DNA of 64,000 nt, from contig NZ_WSEL01000009.1 in assembly GCF_009758015.1 (NCBI RefSeq), positions 992,001 through 1,056,000 on the forward strand, read 5' to 3'. This stretch comes from Ramlibacter pinisoli. GTDB lineage: Bacteria > Pseudomonadota > Gammaproteobacteria > Burkholderiales > Burkholderiaceae_C. The stretch's first letter is position 1. Every line of letters begins with the position of its first letter. The position numbers and the translations under genes are program-made. Shown here in pieces: positions 16,021 through 25,262 of the stretch. The notes below the pieces were generated by a model. The model ran no database searches. It had not been told where the DNA came from and saw only the letters and a program-made list of their open reading frames with translations.

Positions 16021-17460
16021 TCAGACGTTCGCGATCGCGACCGCGCGTGCGTTGAGGTAGGCGTCGACGGCCTCGGGGCCGCCTTCCGAGCCGTAGCCCG
16101 AGTCCTTGACGCCGCCGAAGGGCATCTCGGCCGAGGGCAGCGCGGGCATGTTCATCCACAGCATGCCGACTTCGACACGGCGCGCCAGCTGGTCGGCGTT
16201 CTTCAGCGACTTGGTGAAGGCATAGCCGGCCAGGCCGAACGACAGCCGGTTGGCCTCGGCGATGGCCTCGTCCAGCGTGTTGAACGCGCGGATGGCGGCC
16301 ATGGGACCGAACGGCTCGTCGTTGAACACTTTGGCCTGCAGCGGCACCTCGTCCAGGATGGTCGGCTGCCAGAAGTTGCCGGCATCGCCGATGCGTTCGC
16401 CGCCCACCAGCACCTTGGCGCCCTTCTCGACCGCGTCCTTGGTGATCTCGGCCATCGCGGTGAGGCGGCGCGGGTTGGCCAGCGGGCCCATCTGCGTGCC
16501 CTCGGCCAGGCCGTCACCGACCTTCAGGCCCTGTGCGTACTTGGCCATCGCCGTGGCGAAGTCCTTGCGGATGCTCTCGTGCACCAGGAAGCGGGTGGGC
16601 GAGATGCAGACCTGGCCGGCATTGCGGAACTTGGCCGCGCCGGCCGACTTGACGGCCAGGGCAATGTCGGCGTCCTCGCAAACGATGACCGGGGCGTGGC
16701 CGCCCAGCTCCATCGTCACGCGCTTCATGTGCTGGCCGGCCATGGCGGCCAGCTGCTTGCCCACCGGCGTGGAGCCGGTGAAGGTGATCTTGCGGATCAC
16801 CGGATGCGGAATCAGGTAGCTGGAGATCTCGGCCGGGTTGCCGTAGACCAGGCCCAGCACGCCGGGGGGCAGGCCGGCGTCCTGGAAGGCGCGGATCAGT
16901 TCGGCGGGGCCGGCCGGGGTCTCTTCCGGGGCCTTCACCAGCATGGAGCAGCCGGCCGCCAGTGCGGCGCCGACCTTGCGCACCACCTGGTTGATCGGGA
17001 AGTTCCAGGGCGTGAACGCGGCGACCGGGCCCACCGGGTCCTTGATCACCATCTGGCGCACATTCAGGTTGAAGCGCGAGGGCACGATGCGGCCGTAGAC
17101 GCGGAAGCCCTCTTCGGCGAACCATTCGATGATGTCGGCGGCGGCCATGGCCTCGCCCTTGGCTTCCACCAGCGGCTTGCCCTGCTCCTGCGTGAGCAGC
17201 TTGCCGATCGCTTCGGCGCGCTCGCGCATCAAGCCGGCGGCCTTGCGCATGATCTTGCTGCGCTCGGCGGCGGTCATGTCGCGCCAGGTCTCGAAGCCCT
17301 TCTGCGCGGCCTCGAGTGCCTTGTCCAGGTCGGCCTTGCCGGCGTGGGCGACACGGCCGATTTCCTTGCCGGTCGCCGGGTTGAACACGGCCAGGGTCCG
17401 GCCATCGGCGGCATCCAGCCACTGGCCATTGATGAAGAGCTGCGTGTTGGGGTAGGTCAT
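16021..17460 (-). CDS. gabD: NAD(P)-dependent aldehyde dehydrogenase, succinate-semialdehyde type
   Basis: A 479-residue ALDH-superfamily enzyme, expected to oxidise succinate semialdehyde (or a similar semialdehyde) to the acid. FTPWNFP carries the catalytic Asn region, TMELGGHAP the general-base Glu, and [11 protein letters not shown] the nucleophile Cys285; the Gly motif is [11 protein letters not shown]. The length is normal for GabD. Start ATG 17460 ([14 protein letters not shown]) is chosen as the family N-terminus; the frame stays open far upstream but without homology-like sequence. The gene stands alone, divergent from the NadM-Nudix gene. The symbol is by family resemblance; a glutarate-semialdehyde role is possible. 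Confidence 0.88.
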   Translation of the reverse strand: MTYPNTQLFINGQWLDAADGRTLAVFNPATGKEIGRVAHAGKADLDKALEAAQKGFETWRDMTAAERSKIMRKAAGLMRERAEAIGKLLTQEQGKPLVEAKGEAMAAADIIEWFAEEGFRVYGRIVPSRFNLNVRQMVIKDPVGPVAAFTPWNFPINQVVRKVGAALAAGCSMLVKAPEETPAGPAELIRAFQDAGLPPGVLGLVYGNPAEISSYLIPHPVIRKITFTGSTPVGKQLAAMAGQHMKRVTMELGGHAPVIVCEDADIALAVKSAGAAKFRNAGQVCISPTRFLVHESIRKDFATAMAKYAQGLKVGDGLAEGTQMGPLANPRRLTAMAEITKDAVEKGAKVLVGGERIGDAGNFWQPTILDEVPLQAKVFNDEPFGPMAAIRAFNTLDEAIAEANRLSFGLAGYAFTKSLKNADQLARRVEVGMLWMNMPALPSAEMPFGGVKDSGYGSEGGPEAVDAYLNARAVAIANV

Positions 17461-17587
17461 GCGCTGCCTTGTTCGCTGTCGGAGGAAAACCGGCATTGTG
17501 GCGGATTCGGAAAGGCGGGCCTGCTGCGCGGCCATGGCCGGGGCGGTGGGGGCCACGCTGAGCGAAGGTGGCCGCAGAATCGGCACG

Positions 17588-18616
17588 ATGACCCCGGTCG
17601 TCCACGCGGTCTGCGCCGCCCGTTTCCTGCTGCCCTCGGCCGGCCACCTGGCCCTAATGCGCGCGGCGCTGGCGTGCGCCCCGCGCTGCACGGTGGCCGT
17701 GCGGCGCGCCTTCCTGGCGCCCTCGCCGGCCAACCCCCATCCCTGGGAGCAGCGCGTGCGCTGGCTGCAGGCCGCGCTCACGGCCGACGAGCGCGCCCGC
17801 GTGGCCATCGTCCCGCTGCGCGAGCACTGGGACGACGAACGCCTGGTGCGCCAGCTGCAGGCCGCCGTCGCCGCGACGGCCGGCGACCGCGTGGCTTGGA
17901 TCACCGATGCGCCGCCGGTGGACGCGCAGGACCTGCCGGCGGGCTGGTCGTTTTCCGCGGCGCCGGCGGGCGACCCCGACGCCGCGCTGGTGCCCTGGCT
18001 GCATGCGCTGTACGAGGCGGACGATCCGGCGCCGCTGCTCGCGACGCCGCCGTCCGCCCTGCCCCCGGCCGCGGTCGACGACCTGCGCACGTGGATCGCA
18101 CAGCCGGCCTTCGCGACCGTGCGCGACGACTGGCGCCAGATCGCGCACGAACGCCGCCAATGGTCGGTGGCGCCCTACCCGGTGGTGCTGGCCACCGTCG
18201 ACGCGGTGGTGCAGGCCGGCGGCCACGTGCTGCTGATCCGCCGCGGCCGCTCGCCCGGCAAGGGCCTGTGGGCCCTGCCCGGCGGCTTCCTGGAGACGAC
18301 CGAGGACATGCTGCACGCCGCCCTGCGCGAGCTGGTGGAGGAGACCGGCCTGCCGGTGCCGCCGCGCACCATGCGCCAGGCCCTGCGCGGCCGGCGCGTC
18401 TTCGACCATCCGGAGCGCAGCCAGCGCGGCCGCATCATCACCCAGAGTTTCCATTTCGACCTGGGCGAGATCGCGCCCCCGCCGGTGCACGGCGCCGACG
18501 ACGCGGCGGCGGCGCAGTGGCTGCCGATCGAGGCGCTGCACGCGCTCGAGACGCAGCTGCACGACGACCACTTCCACATGCTCGACGTGTTCCTGGGGCT
18601 GACCCGCGATCCGTGA
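17588..18616 (+). CDS. NMN adenylyltransferase-like/Nudix hydrolase fusion
   Basis: A 342-residue two-domain protein. The C-terminal part has a perfect Nudix box, from [15 protein letters not shown] into RELVEETGL, preceded by [20 protein letters not shown], so hydrolysis of a nucleoside-diphosphate derivative such as ADP-ribose is likely. The N-terminal part aligns with the NadM adenylyltransferase domain of such fusions, but the normal GRFxPxHxGH reads [10 protein letters not shown]: the first His of the HxGH motif and the Pro before it are replaced, and no ISxTxxR motif is visible later. The first domain may thus be inactive. Start ATG 17588; divergent from the aldehyde dehydrogenase. Confidence 0.85.
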   Translation: MTPVVHAVCAARFLLPSAGHLALMRAALACAPRCTVAVRRAFLAPSPANPHPWEQRVRWLQAALTADERARVAIVPLREHWDDERLVRQLQAAVAATAGDRVAWITDAPPVDAQDLPAGWSFSAAPAGDPDAALVPWLHALYEADDPAPLLATPPSALPPAAVDDLRTWIAQPAFATVRDDWRQIAHERRQWSVAPYPVVLATVDAVVQAGGHVLLIRRGRSPGKGLWALPGGFLETTEDMLHAALRELVEETGLPVPPRTMRQALRGRRVFDHPERSQRGRIITQSFHFDLGEIAPPPVHGADDAAAAQWLPIEALHALETQLHDDHFHMLDVFLGLTRDP

Positions 18617-19040
18617 TCCCCGTCGTTGCGGGCCCGACCCGCAATCCATCTCCGGAACACGGATCGGGAGCGGCCTGGACCTGGGGATGGATGCCGGGTC
18701 GAGGCCGGCATGACAAGCATCAGGAATCGATGCGGCGCGGTTCCCCGACCCGTTCCCCCGTCATTGCGGACCCGACCCGCAATCCATCTCCGGAACGCGG
18801 CTCGGGAGCAGCCTGGACCTGGAGATGGATGCCGGGTCGAGCCCGGCATGACGAAATCAGGGATCGCTGCGGCGCGGTCCTCCGGCCCGGCCCCTCCCCC
18901 GTCATTGCGGGCTCGACCCGCAATCCATCTCCGGAACACGGATCGGGTGCGGCCTGGACCTGGAGATGGGATGCCGGGTCGAGCCCGGCATGACGAACAT
19001 CAGGGATCGCTGCGGCGCGGTTCCCCGGCCCCCGCCCCCG
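18617..19040. repeat. Three tandem REP/BIME-like units of about 140 bp
   Basis: Three near-identical units follow each other; the shared segment GCAATCCATCTCCGG begins at 18641, 18779 and 18920, giving periods of 138 and 141 bp. Each unit holds two palindromes: TTGCGGG...CCCGCAA and ATGCCGGG...CCCGGCAT, separated by a conserved spacer with GCCTGGACCTGG. The array lies between the NadM-Nudix stop and the convergent MFS stop. The last CCCGTCA of the array supplies the MFS stop codon on the minus strand. The units code for nothing convincing. This looks like a dispersed bacterial REP-type element expanded in tandem, and it may act as an mRNA 3'-end barrier. Confidence 0.9.
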
Positions 19041-20261
19041 TCAGGCCGTCGCCATCTTCGGCGCCAGCGGCGCCTCGGGGATGGGCAGGTGCACCAGCGC
19101 CGCGCCGGCGGCCAGCACGATGTCGATGTACCAGACCCAGTCGTAGCTGCCGGTGGCCTGGAACACCGTGCCGCCCAGCCAGGCGCCCAGGAAGCCGCCG
19201 ATCTGGTGGGTGAGCATCACCACGCCGAACAGCGTGGCCATGTTGGCGGGGCCGAAGAACTTGGCGACCAGGCCCGCCGTCGGCGGCACGGTCGACAGGA
19301 ACGTCAGGCCCATGACCGCGGCGAACACCAGCACCACGGGGCCGGTCTTGGGCGCCAGCAGGAAGGCCAGGATGGCCAGGCCGCGGGCGGCGTACAGCAG
19401 CGACAGCAGCGACTTCATGCGCCAGCGGCTGACCGCCCAGCCCATCGCGATGCTGCCGACGATGTTGAACAGGCCCAGCACCGCCAGCGCCCAGCCGGCC
19501 CATTGCGTGGCCAGGCCGCAGGCCGCCACCACGCCGGGCAGGTGGGTGGCCAGGAAGGCGACGTGGAAACCGCAGACGAAGAAGCCAACGGCCAGCAGCA
19601 GGTAGCCGCTGTGGCCGAGCGCGGTGCGGACCGCTTCGCGGGTGCCCACCGCCTTGGCGGCGCCCGGCGCGGCCTGCTGCGAGTTGCCTTTCAGCACCCA
19701 GGCAGCCGGCAGGCACAGCAGCACCAGCAGGGCCATGACCTGCAGCGCCTGCATCCAGCCGATGCCCACGATGAGGGTGGCGGCCAGCGGCGCCATCAGG
19801 AACTGGCCGGTGGAGCCGCCCGCGTTGACGATGCCGGTGGCCAGCCCGCGCTTGCTGGCCGGCACCAGCCGGGCCGCCGCGCCCATCAGCACCGCAGGAC
19901 CGGCCATGCCGGCACCGCCGGCCGACAGCACGCCGATGGCGACGATCAGCCCCAGCGTGCTGGTCATGTAGGGGGTGATGAAGGTGCCCAGCGCCACCAG
20001 CACGGCGCCAGCGACCAGCACGCGGCCGGTGCCGATCTTGTCGGCGACCGCACCGGCGAACGGCTGCGTGATGCCCCACCAGAGCTGGCCGAAGGCGAAC
20101 GCCAGGCTGATGCTGGCCAGCCCGAGGCCGGTGGCCGTGTTGAGCGGCGACAGGAACAGTCCCATCGTCTGGCGCGCCCCCATGGTGAGGGCGAAGGTGC
20201 CCGCGGCGGCGAGCAGCACCAGCCACAGGGCTGCGCGGCGGGGAGAGGTGGAATCAACCAT
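19041..20261 (-). CDS. MFS transporter
   Basis: A 406-residue major facilitator with about 12 membrane helices. After the first helix comes GARQTMGLFLSPLN, and GAVADKIGTGRVLVAGA between helices 2 and 3 is the MFS A-motif variant; GGSTGQFLMAPL lies in helix 5. It resembles monocarboxylate/oxalate-formate-type or general anion MFS carriers rather than multidrug pumps. It overlaps the MarR gene by 8 bp and is the second gene of that operon, so its expression presumably depends on the MarR ligand. Its stop codon is formed by the edge of the adjacent repeat array. Confidence 0.9.
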   Translation of the reverse strand: MVDSTSPRRAALWLVLLAAAGTFALTMGARQTMGLFLSPLNTATGLGLASISLAFAFGQLWWGITQPFAGAVADKIGTGRVLVAGAVLVALGTFITPYMTSTLGLIVAIGVLSAGGAGMAGPAVLMGAAARLVPASKRGLATGIVNAGGSTGQFLMAPLAATLIVGIGWMQALQVMALLVLLCLPAAWVLKGNSQQAAPGAAKAVGTREAVRTALGHSGYLLLAVGFFVCGFHVAFLATHLPGVVAACGLATQWAGWALAVLGLFNIVGSIAMGWAVSRWRMKSLLSLLYAARGLAILAFLLAPKTGPVVLVFAAVMGLTFLSTVPPTAGLVAKFFGPANMATLFGVVMLTHQIGGFLGAWLGGTVFQATGSYDWVWYIDIVLAAGAALVHLPIPEAPLAPKMATA

Positions 20262-20712
20262 CGGTGTCCTCTTCGGTTTGGACGGGCGCGAGGCGCTCGG
20301 TGCAGTCGTCGATCAGGGCATGCAGGGCGACCACGCGCTCCGGGCCCAGCAGGGTGTTGAGGCCTTCCTGGGCCACGCGCCAGCGCCGCTGCGCCTCCTG
20401 GCGCTTGTCGCGGCCGGCCGCCGTGGCCTGCACCAGCCGGCTGCGGCCGTCGGGACCGGGCAGCAGCTCGATCCAGCCGGCGGTCACCAGCGGCCGCAGG
20501 TTGCGGCTGAGGGTGGAGGCGTCCATCTTCATCTCGCGTGCCAGGTCGACCGGGCGGATGGGGCCGAGCTTGCAGACGTACGAGAGCAGGGAGTACTGGG
20601 TGTTCTTCAGGCCGGTCTTGCCGACCTCGGCGTCGTAGTGCTGCGCCACGCGGCGCAGCAACTGGCGCAGCTTCATGTTGGTGCAGCCCTGCGGCTTGAC
20701 AGCGATGTCCAT
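20254..20712 (-). CDS. MarR-family transcriptional regulator
   Basis: A 152-residue winged-helix regulator. The segment GLKNTQYSLLSYVCKLGPIR, the recognition region MKMDASTLSRNLRPLVTAGW and the wing LLPGPDGRSRLVQATAAG are characteristic of MarR proteins; GCTN near residue 11 holds a cysteine often kept in this subgroup. ATG 20712 is supported by family-like residues right after it; a second ATG at 20676 is possible. It is first in an operon with the MFS gene and diverges from the thioesterase gene. TGCAT half-sites in its promoter suggest autoregulation and control of both directions. Confidence 0.92.
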   Translation of the reverse strand: MDIAVKPQGCTNMKLRQLLRRVAQHYDAEVGKTGLKNTQYSLLSYVCKLGPIRPVDLAREMKMDASTLSRNLRPLVTAGWIELLPGPDGRSRLVQATAAGRDKRQEAQRRWRVAQEGLNTLLGPERVVALHALIDDCTERLAPVQTEEDTDG

Positions 20713-20720
20713 GGGCGATT

Positions 20721-20748
20721 ATTGTACCTGCATCGAATGCATATGCAA
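20721..20748 (-). promoter_or_regulatory. MarR promoter with overlapping TGCAT operator
   Basis: On the minus strand a -35-like TTGCAT (20743-20748) and a good -10 TACAAT (20721-20726) are 16 bp apart. Inside and over the spacer are an inverted repeat TGCAT-CGA-ATGCA (20729-20741) and a perfect palindrome TGCATATGCA (20738-20747), sharing one half-site. A transcript from this -10 would begin only a few bases before the MarR ATG at 20712, i.e. nearly leaderless. Binding there would block this promoter and probably the divergent one. Confidence 0.6.
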
Positions 20749-20769
20749 CCTTTCAGCGAGAACGTCCCC

Positions 20770-21315
20770 ATGACCCACCACGATCCCCTCGAAGCCTGGC
20801 TCGCCCAGGAACGTGAACAGGCCGCCCGGTTCGACACCGGCGCCGGCGTCGGCCTGTCCCGGCCCGATCAGGTGGCCGGCAAGAGCGGCCTGCAGCTCAT
20901 GCAGGCCATGCTCGCCGGCGACCTGCCGGCGCCGCCCATCACCCGCAGCATGGATTTCCTGCTGCTGGAAGCCGAGGACGGGCGGGCGGTGTTCCAGGGC
21001 ACGCCGGGGCCGGCCTTCCTCAACCCCATGGGCGGCATCCACGGCGGCTGGTACGCCACCTTGCTCGATTCCGCCATGGGCTGCGCGGTGCACACCAGGA
21101 TGCCGGCCGGCCGGGGCTACACCACCGCCGAGCTCAGCGTGAACATCGTGCGCGCCATCGGGCCCAAGGTGCAGCGCGTGCGCGCCGAAGGCAAGGTCCT
21201 GCACGCCGGCCGCCAGCTCGCCACGGCCGAAGGGCGGTTGTACGGGCCGGACGGCACGCTGTACGCGCACGCCACCACCACCTGCCTGGTGTTCGAGGCG
21301 CCGGCCGCCAGGTGA
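20770..21315 (+). CDS. PaaI-family hotdog-fold thioesterase
   Basis: A 181-residue hotdog protein that probably hydrolyses an acyl-CoA. The core HGGWYATLLDSAMGCAVHT (residues about 97-115) is the family helix with its preceding catalytic-region Asn/Gly (FLNPMGGIHGG), and YTTAELSVNIVRAI is the following strand. The N-terminal 45 residues are an extension common to this subfamily. Start ATG 20770 is chosen; upstream in-frame ATGs within the MarR operator would be very early in the transcript. It diverges from marR-MFS and is likely under the same operator. Confidence 0.85.
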   Translation: MTHHDPLEAWLAQEREQAARFDTGAGVGLSRPDQVAGKSGLQLMQAMLAGDLPAPPITRSMDFLLLEAEDGRAVFQGTPGPAFLNPMGGIHGGWYATLLDSAMGCAVHTRMPAGRGYTTAELSVNIVRAIGPKVQRVRAEGKVLHAGRQLATAEGRLYGPDGTLYAHATTTCLVFEAPAAR

Positions 21316-21412
21316 GCGGTCGGAAGATGACCCGGAGTGCCGCCGCTGACCTACACCACGGCCGGTCGCGTTCCCACAGGTGAGCCAGGCGCCCCGGACG
21401 CACCATGGCGCC

Positions 21413-21622
21413 ATGAACTCCACGCACACCCAGCACCGGCCGGCCACGGACGAGGCCGTGTCGCCGTTCCACTGGCGCCGCTTCACCGAACGGCCTGCCG
21501 AGGCGCAACGCCCGCCGACCCGGCGCCAGCTCACCGCCCGGGCCCAGCGGGTCGCCACGGCGCGCGAACAGGCCGAGCGCATCCTGGCGCACCGCTGGAG
21601 CGGTGCCTACAGCAAGGCTTGA
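21413..21622 (+). CDS. Small hypothetical protein
   Basis: A 69-residue, Arg/Gln/Ala-rich, soluble, basic protein (MNSTHTQHRP at the start, ILAHRWSGAYSKA at the end). The C-terminal half, with repeated A-R-A-Q-R and E-Q-A-E-R, looks helical. No signal peptide or membrane segment. It sits between the thioesterase gene and the convergent KTSC gene. I do not recognise it; the ribosome-binding site is weak and a GTG start at 21380 is possible. Confidence 0.4.
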   Translation: MNSTHTQHRPATDEAVSPFHWRRFTERPAEAQRPPTRRQLTARAQRVATAREQAERILAHRWSGAYSKA

Positions 21623-21659
21623 TTCACACGGGGAGCGCGACGGCCGCGAACGGCCGCGC

Positions 21660-21932
21660 TCAATCGGGGTCGCCGAACAGGTCCTTCAGCGTCTTGCCGC
21701 CGCCACCGTCGCCCCGCCCCGTCATCGGAGTGGCCTTCGGGTACTCCTCGGCGATGCGGTCCTCCCAGTAGGTCGCCGGGTTGGGAGCGCTGCACAGGCG
21801 GCGGTAGACCTCCTGCGGCACCTGTTTGTAGGCCTTGATGGACTGGTCGTCCCAGTGCAGGTCGAGCTGGCCCGACGCGGGATCCCACACGGCCTTGCGG
21901 ATGCGGCCGCCGGTGAAGGTCTTGGTCTGCAT
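21660..21932 (-). CDS. KTSC-domain small protein
   Basis: A 90-residue protein. The first 65 residues have the KTSC pattern: a strand with a small polar surface, WDPASGQLDLHWDDQSIKAY, then KQVPQEVYRRLCSAPNPATY and a final IAEEYP. The C-terminus is a Gly-rich tail ending KTLKDLFGDPD. KTSC domains occur alone or attached to nucleic-acid-processing proteins; the biochemical role is not established. It lies 20 bp after the TetR gene on the same strand and may share its transcript. Confidence 0.75.
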   Translation of the reverse strand: MQTKTFTGGRIRKAVWDPASGQLDLHWDDQSIKAYKQVPQEVYRRLCSAPNPATYWEDRIAEEYPKATPMTGRGDGGGGKTLKDLFGDPD

Positions 21933-21952
21933 GGCGTGACTCCGGTTGGCAC

Positions 21953-22597
21953 TCAGGCGGCGCGCCGGGCGGGCGCAACGGCCGCGTCCAGCAGCAGCGC
22001 CGCCGTCTGGCGGGCGGTGGCCACCACGGCCGGATCGCCGTCGAGCTGGCCCGCCACCAGCGAGCCGTCGTAGAGCAACCCCAGCTGCTGCGCGAGCAGG
22101 CGCGGCTGGCGCGCTCCCGCTTCCTTGCACAGGCGCAGCAGCAGCTCGCGCACCCAGGCGCGGTAAGCCGCCACCACCTCCTGCGCGCCGCGGCCGCCCG
22201 GCAGTTCGGCACTGGCCATGACGAAGGCGCAGCCGCGGAAGCCCGGCCGCGCCAGCGTCTCGGCCATGGCATCGAAGATGGCGAGCAACTGATCGCGCGG
22301 CGTCTTGTGGCGGGCGATGCGCTCCTCGATCCGGACGCGGCGCGACTGCTGGCGCCCCTCGAGGTAGGCACGCACCAGCTCGTCCTTGCTGCCGAACGTC
22401 GAGTACAGCGACGCCTTGGCGACGCCGGCGTGCTCGAGCACGCGGTCGATGCCCACGTTGTTGATGCCCTCCCGGTAGAAGAGCTCGTCGGCGGACGCGA
22501 GCAGCCGCTCGCGCACGGACAGGCGCGCGGGCGCGGGAGCCGCCGTTGCGGCGGACGTCCCGGCGGGGGTTCGGGAATTGGCCATGGCGTTTGACAT
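21953..22597 (-). CDS. TetR-family transcriptional repressor
   Basis: A 214-residue TetR protein. The N-terminal helix-turn-helix lies at residues about 27-75: [17 protein letters not shown], then [20 protein letters not shown] and [11 protein letters not shown]. The C-terminal ligand domain is of the type that follows efflux repressors ([14 protein letters not shown]). ATG 22597 lies inside the -35 box of the divergent promoter; ATG 22585 (MANSRTP) would avoid that and is equally possible. Two palindromes lie between it and the MFS gene at 22657, so it probably represses that exporter and itself. Confidence 0.92.
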   Translation of the reverse strand: MSNAMANSRTPAGTSAATAAPAPARLSVRERLLASADELFYREGINNVGIDRVLEHAGVAKASLYSTFGSKDELVRAYLEGRQQSRRVRIEERIARHKTPRDQLLAIFDAMAETLARPGFRGCAFVMASAELPGGRGAQEVVAAYRAWVRELLLRLCKEAGARQPRLLAQQLGLLYDGSLVAGQLDGDPAVVATARQTAALLLDAAVAPARRAA

Positions 22598-22640
22598 TAA
22601 CAGACAGGTCTGTATAGTGCAACAGACAGACCTGTCTGTT
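22591..22640 (+). promoter_or_regulatory. Sigma70 promoter with two TetR operators
   Basis: TTGACA (22591-22596) and TATAGT (22613-22618) with a 16-bp spacer form a strong promoter toward the MFS gene. A palindrome ACAGAC-AG-GTCTGT (22600-22613) fills the spacer, and a longer one, AACAGACAG-AC-CTGTCTGTT (22621-22640), covers the expected start site. The half-site CAGAC is shared. AGGAGA at 22644-22649 is the ribosome-binding site. The layout is a textbook repression design by the adjacent TetR protein. Confidence 0.85.
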
Positions 22641-22656
22641 CTTAGGAGAATCCCCG

Positions 22657-23931
22657 ATGACCTGCCCTGCCGCCACCGTCGACGCCCTCCCGGCTTCGGT
22701 GAGCCGTCCGCGCTTCACCCTCTCGCGTCCTGCCAGCTTCCTGCTGCTCGGGTCCATCACCCTGTCGTTCCTGGCCGGCGCCAGCGCGCCGACACCGCTG
22801 TACCCGGTGTACCAGCGGCTGTGGGGGTTCTCCGCCATCGAGGTCGCCGCCGTCTTCGCGAGCTACGCGGTGGTGCTGCTGGCCACCCTGCTCGTGACCG
22901 GCCGGCTGAGCGACCACATCGGCCGCCGGCCCGTGGTGATCGCGGCGGCGCTGCTGCAGCTGGTGGCCATGGGCGTGTTCGCCGCCGCCGACAGCGTCGC
23001 GGCCCTTTACGCCGGCCGCATCCTGCAGGGCATCGCCACCGGCGCCGCGGTCGCGGCCCTGGGTGCCGGCATGCTCGACTTCGACCCCACGCGCGGCACC
23101 ATGGCCAACGCGGTGGCGCCTGCACTGGGCACGGCCACCGGCGCGCTGCTTTCCGGCCTGATGGTGCGCTACCTGCCCCAGCCCACCCACCTGGTCTACG
23201 CCCTGCTCGCTGCGGTCTACCTGCTGCAGGCCGTGGGCGTCTGGCTGATGCCCGAGCCCGTGCGGCGCCGCCCCGGCGCGCTGGCCTCGCTGCGGCCCCG
23301 CCTGGCCGCGCCCCAGGCCACCCGTGGCGCCCTGCGCGCCGCGGTGCCGATCCTGGTGGCGGGCTGGTCGGTCGCCGGCTTCTATGCCTCGCTGGTCCCG
23401 GCGCTGGTGCGCAAGACCTTCGGCCTCGACGCCTCGCTGGCCGGCGGCGTCGCCCTGTTCATGCTGGCAGGCAGCGCTGCCGTCGCGGTGGTGCTGCTGC
23501 GCAAGGCGAGCGAGCAGCGCCTGATGACCATCGGCGCGGCCGCCCTGCTGGCCGGCATGGCCGGCGTGCTGGCTGCGCTCGAAGTGGAATCGATGGCCGC
23601 CTTCTTCGCCGCCACCGTGCTGACCGGCATCGGCTTCGGCAGTGGCTTCCAGGGCGGCGTACGCGCCGTGCTCGCGCCCGCGAGCGCTGCCGAGCGCGCC
23701 GGCGTGCTGGCCGTGGTGTTCGTCGTGTCCTACCTGTCGATGGGACTGCCGGCGGTCGCCGCCGGCTTCGTGGCCGCGCGCAGCGGCAACCTGCTGGGCA
23801 CCGCCATCGGTTTCGCCGCCGTGGTCATCGCCCTGGCCCTGCTCGCCACGGTGCGGGCGACCGGGGCGATCTCGGCGCTCCGGGCCCGCAAGGTGCCAAG
23901 CCTGAGGACCCGGCGCGAGCGGACGGCCTGA
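22657..23931 (+). CDS. MFS efflux transporter
   Basis: A 424-residue 12-helix MFS protein. [17 protein letters not shown] follows the first helix, [17 protein letters not shown] is the MFS A motif, and [17 protein letters not shown] lies in helix 4-5. This subgroup is normally annotated as drug/exporter MFS. It is preceded by a strong TetR-controlled promoter and a perfect AGGAGA site; substrates are unknown. TauE and glyoxalase genes follow at 24- and 26-bp gaps and may be read from the same promoter. Confidence 0.93.
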   Translation: MTCPAATVDALPASVSRPRFTLSRPASFLLLGSITLSFLAGASAPTPLYPVYQRLWGFSAIEVAAVFASYAVVLLATLLVTGRLSDHIGRRPVVIAAALLQLVAMGVFAAADSVAALYAGRILQGIATGAAVAALGAGMLDFDPTRGTMANAVAPALGTATGALLSGLMVRYLPQPTHLVYALLAAVYLLQAVGVWLMPEPVRRRPGALASLRPRLAAPQATRGALRAAVPILVAGWSVAGFYASLVPALVRKTFGLDASLAGGVALFMLAGSAAVAVVLLRKASEQRLMTIGAAALLAGMAGVLAALEVESMAAFFAATVLTGIGFGSGFQGGVRAVLAPASAAERAGVLAVVFVVSYLSMGLPAVAAGFVAARSGNLLGTAIGFAAVVIALALLATVRATGAISALRARKVPSLRTRRERTA

Positions 23932-23955
23932 CGCGCCGTCGCATACTCCACGCCC

Positions 23956-24696
23956 ATGGATCTGCTGCTGCCCGGCGTCGCCGCCGCCTTCCTCCTGGCC
24001 GGAACCGTCAAGGGCATCTCGGGCATGGGCTTGCCCACGGTGGCCATCGCCCTGCTGGGCGTGGTGATGCCGCCCGCCGCCGCGGCCGCACTGCTCGTCG
24101 TGCCGTCGCTGGCCACCAACGTGATGCAGTGCCTGGGCCCCTACCTGCGCCGCACGGTGGCGACGCTGTGGCCGATGTGGCTGGGCATCGTGCTGGGCGC
24201 GCTGTTCACGCCCTTCCCCAAGCTCGCCAGCGGCGCTGCGAGCGCGCGCATCGGCCTCGGCGTGGTGCTCCTGGTCTACAGCGCCTACGGCCTGGCCCGG
24301 CCCGCCATGCGGCTGCGGCTGAGCGCCGGATGGATGCTGGCGGTCGCGTTCCTGGTCGGCTGCGTGACGGGCGTGATGGCAGCGGCCACCGGCGTGTTCT
24401 TCTTCCCCATGGTCGTGTTCCTGCAGTCGCTGGAGATGGACAAGGACGAGCTGGTGCAGGCCCTGGGCATCTCCTTCACCGTCAGCACCGTGGCGCTGGC
24501 GGCCTCGCTCGGGTTCCGCACCTCGTGGCAGGCGGCCTGGAGCGCCCCCGGCCTGCTGGCCATCGTGTTCGCCTTCGCCGGCATGGCGGTGGGCACGCGG
24601 CTGCGGCGCCGCACCCCGGCGGCAGCCTTCCGCAAGGTGCTGTTCATCGTGTTCGCCATCCTGGGCGCGGTGATGATCGGCCAGGAACTCGCCTGA
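23956..24696 (+). CDS. TauE/SafE-family membrane permease
   Basis: A 246-residue integral membrane protein with about eight helices in two related halves. [18 protein letters not shown] near the N-terminus and [20 protein letters not shown] in the middle are the paired TauE motifs. Members export sulfite, sulfoacetate or other organic anions. It lies 24 bp after the MFS gene without an obvious Shine-Dalgarno sequence, which suggests translation from the same message. Confidence 0.9.
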   Translation: MDLLLPGVAAAFLLAGTVKGISGMGLPTVAIALLGVVMPPAAAAALLVVPSLATNVMQCLGPYLRRTVATLWPMWLGIVLGALFTPFPKLASGAASARIGLGVVLLVYSAYGLARPAMRLRLSAGWMLAVAFLVGCVTGVMAAATGVFFFPMVVFLQSLEMDKDELVQALGISFTVSTVALAASLGFRTSWQAAWSAPGLLAIVFAFAGMAVGTRLRRRTPAAAFRKVLFIVFAILGAVMIGQELA

Positions 24697-24722
24697 CGGC
24701 CCGTGCGCCGGATAATCCGGCG

Positions 24723-25115
24723 ATGCGCCTCCTCCACACCATGCTCCGCGTCGGCGACCTGCAGCGGTCGATCGACTTCTACACCCGCGTGCTCGGCATG
24801 AAGCTGCTGCGCACCACCGAACGGCCCGAGCAGAAGTACTCGCTGGCCTTCGTCGGCTACGGCACCAATCCCGACCACGCCGAGATCGAGCTCACCTACA
24901 ACCACGGCGTCTCGAACTACGAGCTGGGCACGGCCTACGGCCACATCGCGCTCGGTGTCGAGGACGTCTACGCCGCCTGCGACAAGATCCGCGCGGCCGG
25001 CGGCGCCGTCACGCGCGAGCCCGGCCCGGTCAAGGGCGGCAACACCGTCATCGCCTTCGTCACCGACCCGGACGGGTACAAGATCGAATTGATCCAAAGA
25101 GAGTCGGCGACCTAG
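24723..25115 (+). CDS. gloA: Lactoylglutathione lyase (glyoxalase I)
   Basis: A 130-residue glyoxalase I, converting the methylglyoxal-glutathione hemithioacetal to S-lactoylglutathione. The four metal ligands are visible: His in LLHTML, Glu in AEIELTYN, His in YGHIALGV and Glu in YKIELI. Helix and loop sequences ([27 protein letters not shown]) match the Ni-type bacterial enzyme in both sequence and length. It follows the TauE gene by 26 bp. It acts in the cytosol in methylglyoxal detoxification. Confidence 0.97.
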   Translation: MRLLHTMLRVGDLQRSIDFYTRVLGMKLLRTTERPEQKYSLAFVGYGTNPDHAEIELTYNHGVSNYELGTAYGHIALGVEDVYAACDKIRAAGGAVTREPGPVKGGNTVIAFVTDPDGYKIELIQRESAT

Positions 25116-25262
25116 CGACCCGGCCACGGGCACCCCCGCAGCAGGTTCGATGGGCTGGACACCAGATCCGGCCGCGCTCGTCAAGACCGGAAGGCCCCAC
25201 TTGCCCGCGCGAAGCCTGTTCACTATCGTGACCAACGTTCGAATCTCGGGGTGTTCCAGTCC

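Noticed and set aside
16021..18090. Very long N-terminal extension of the aldehyde dehydrogenase frame
   Set aside because: The 210 upstream residues are Ala/Arg/Ser-rich antisense of the NadM-Nudix gene; the normal ALDH N-terminus begins at ATG 17460.
18617..19040. CRISPR array
   Set aside because: The three repeats are about 140 bp, include the would-be spacers and contain palindromes; this is a tandem REP-like array, and no cas genes are present.
18626..19213. 195-residue frame with repeated RPAIHLRN motif
   Set aside because: It is the translation of the tandem REP-like units and runs into the antisense of the MFS gene; it has no ribosome-binding site.
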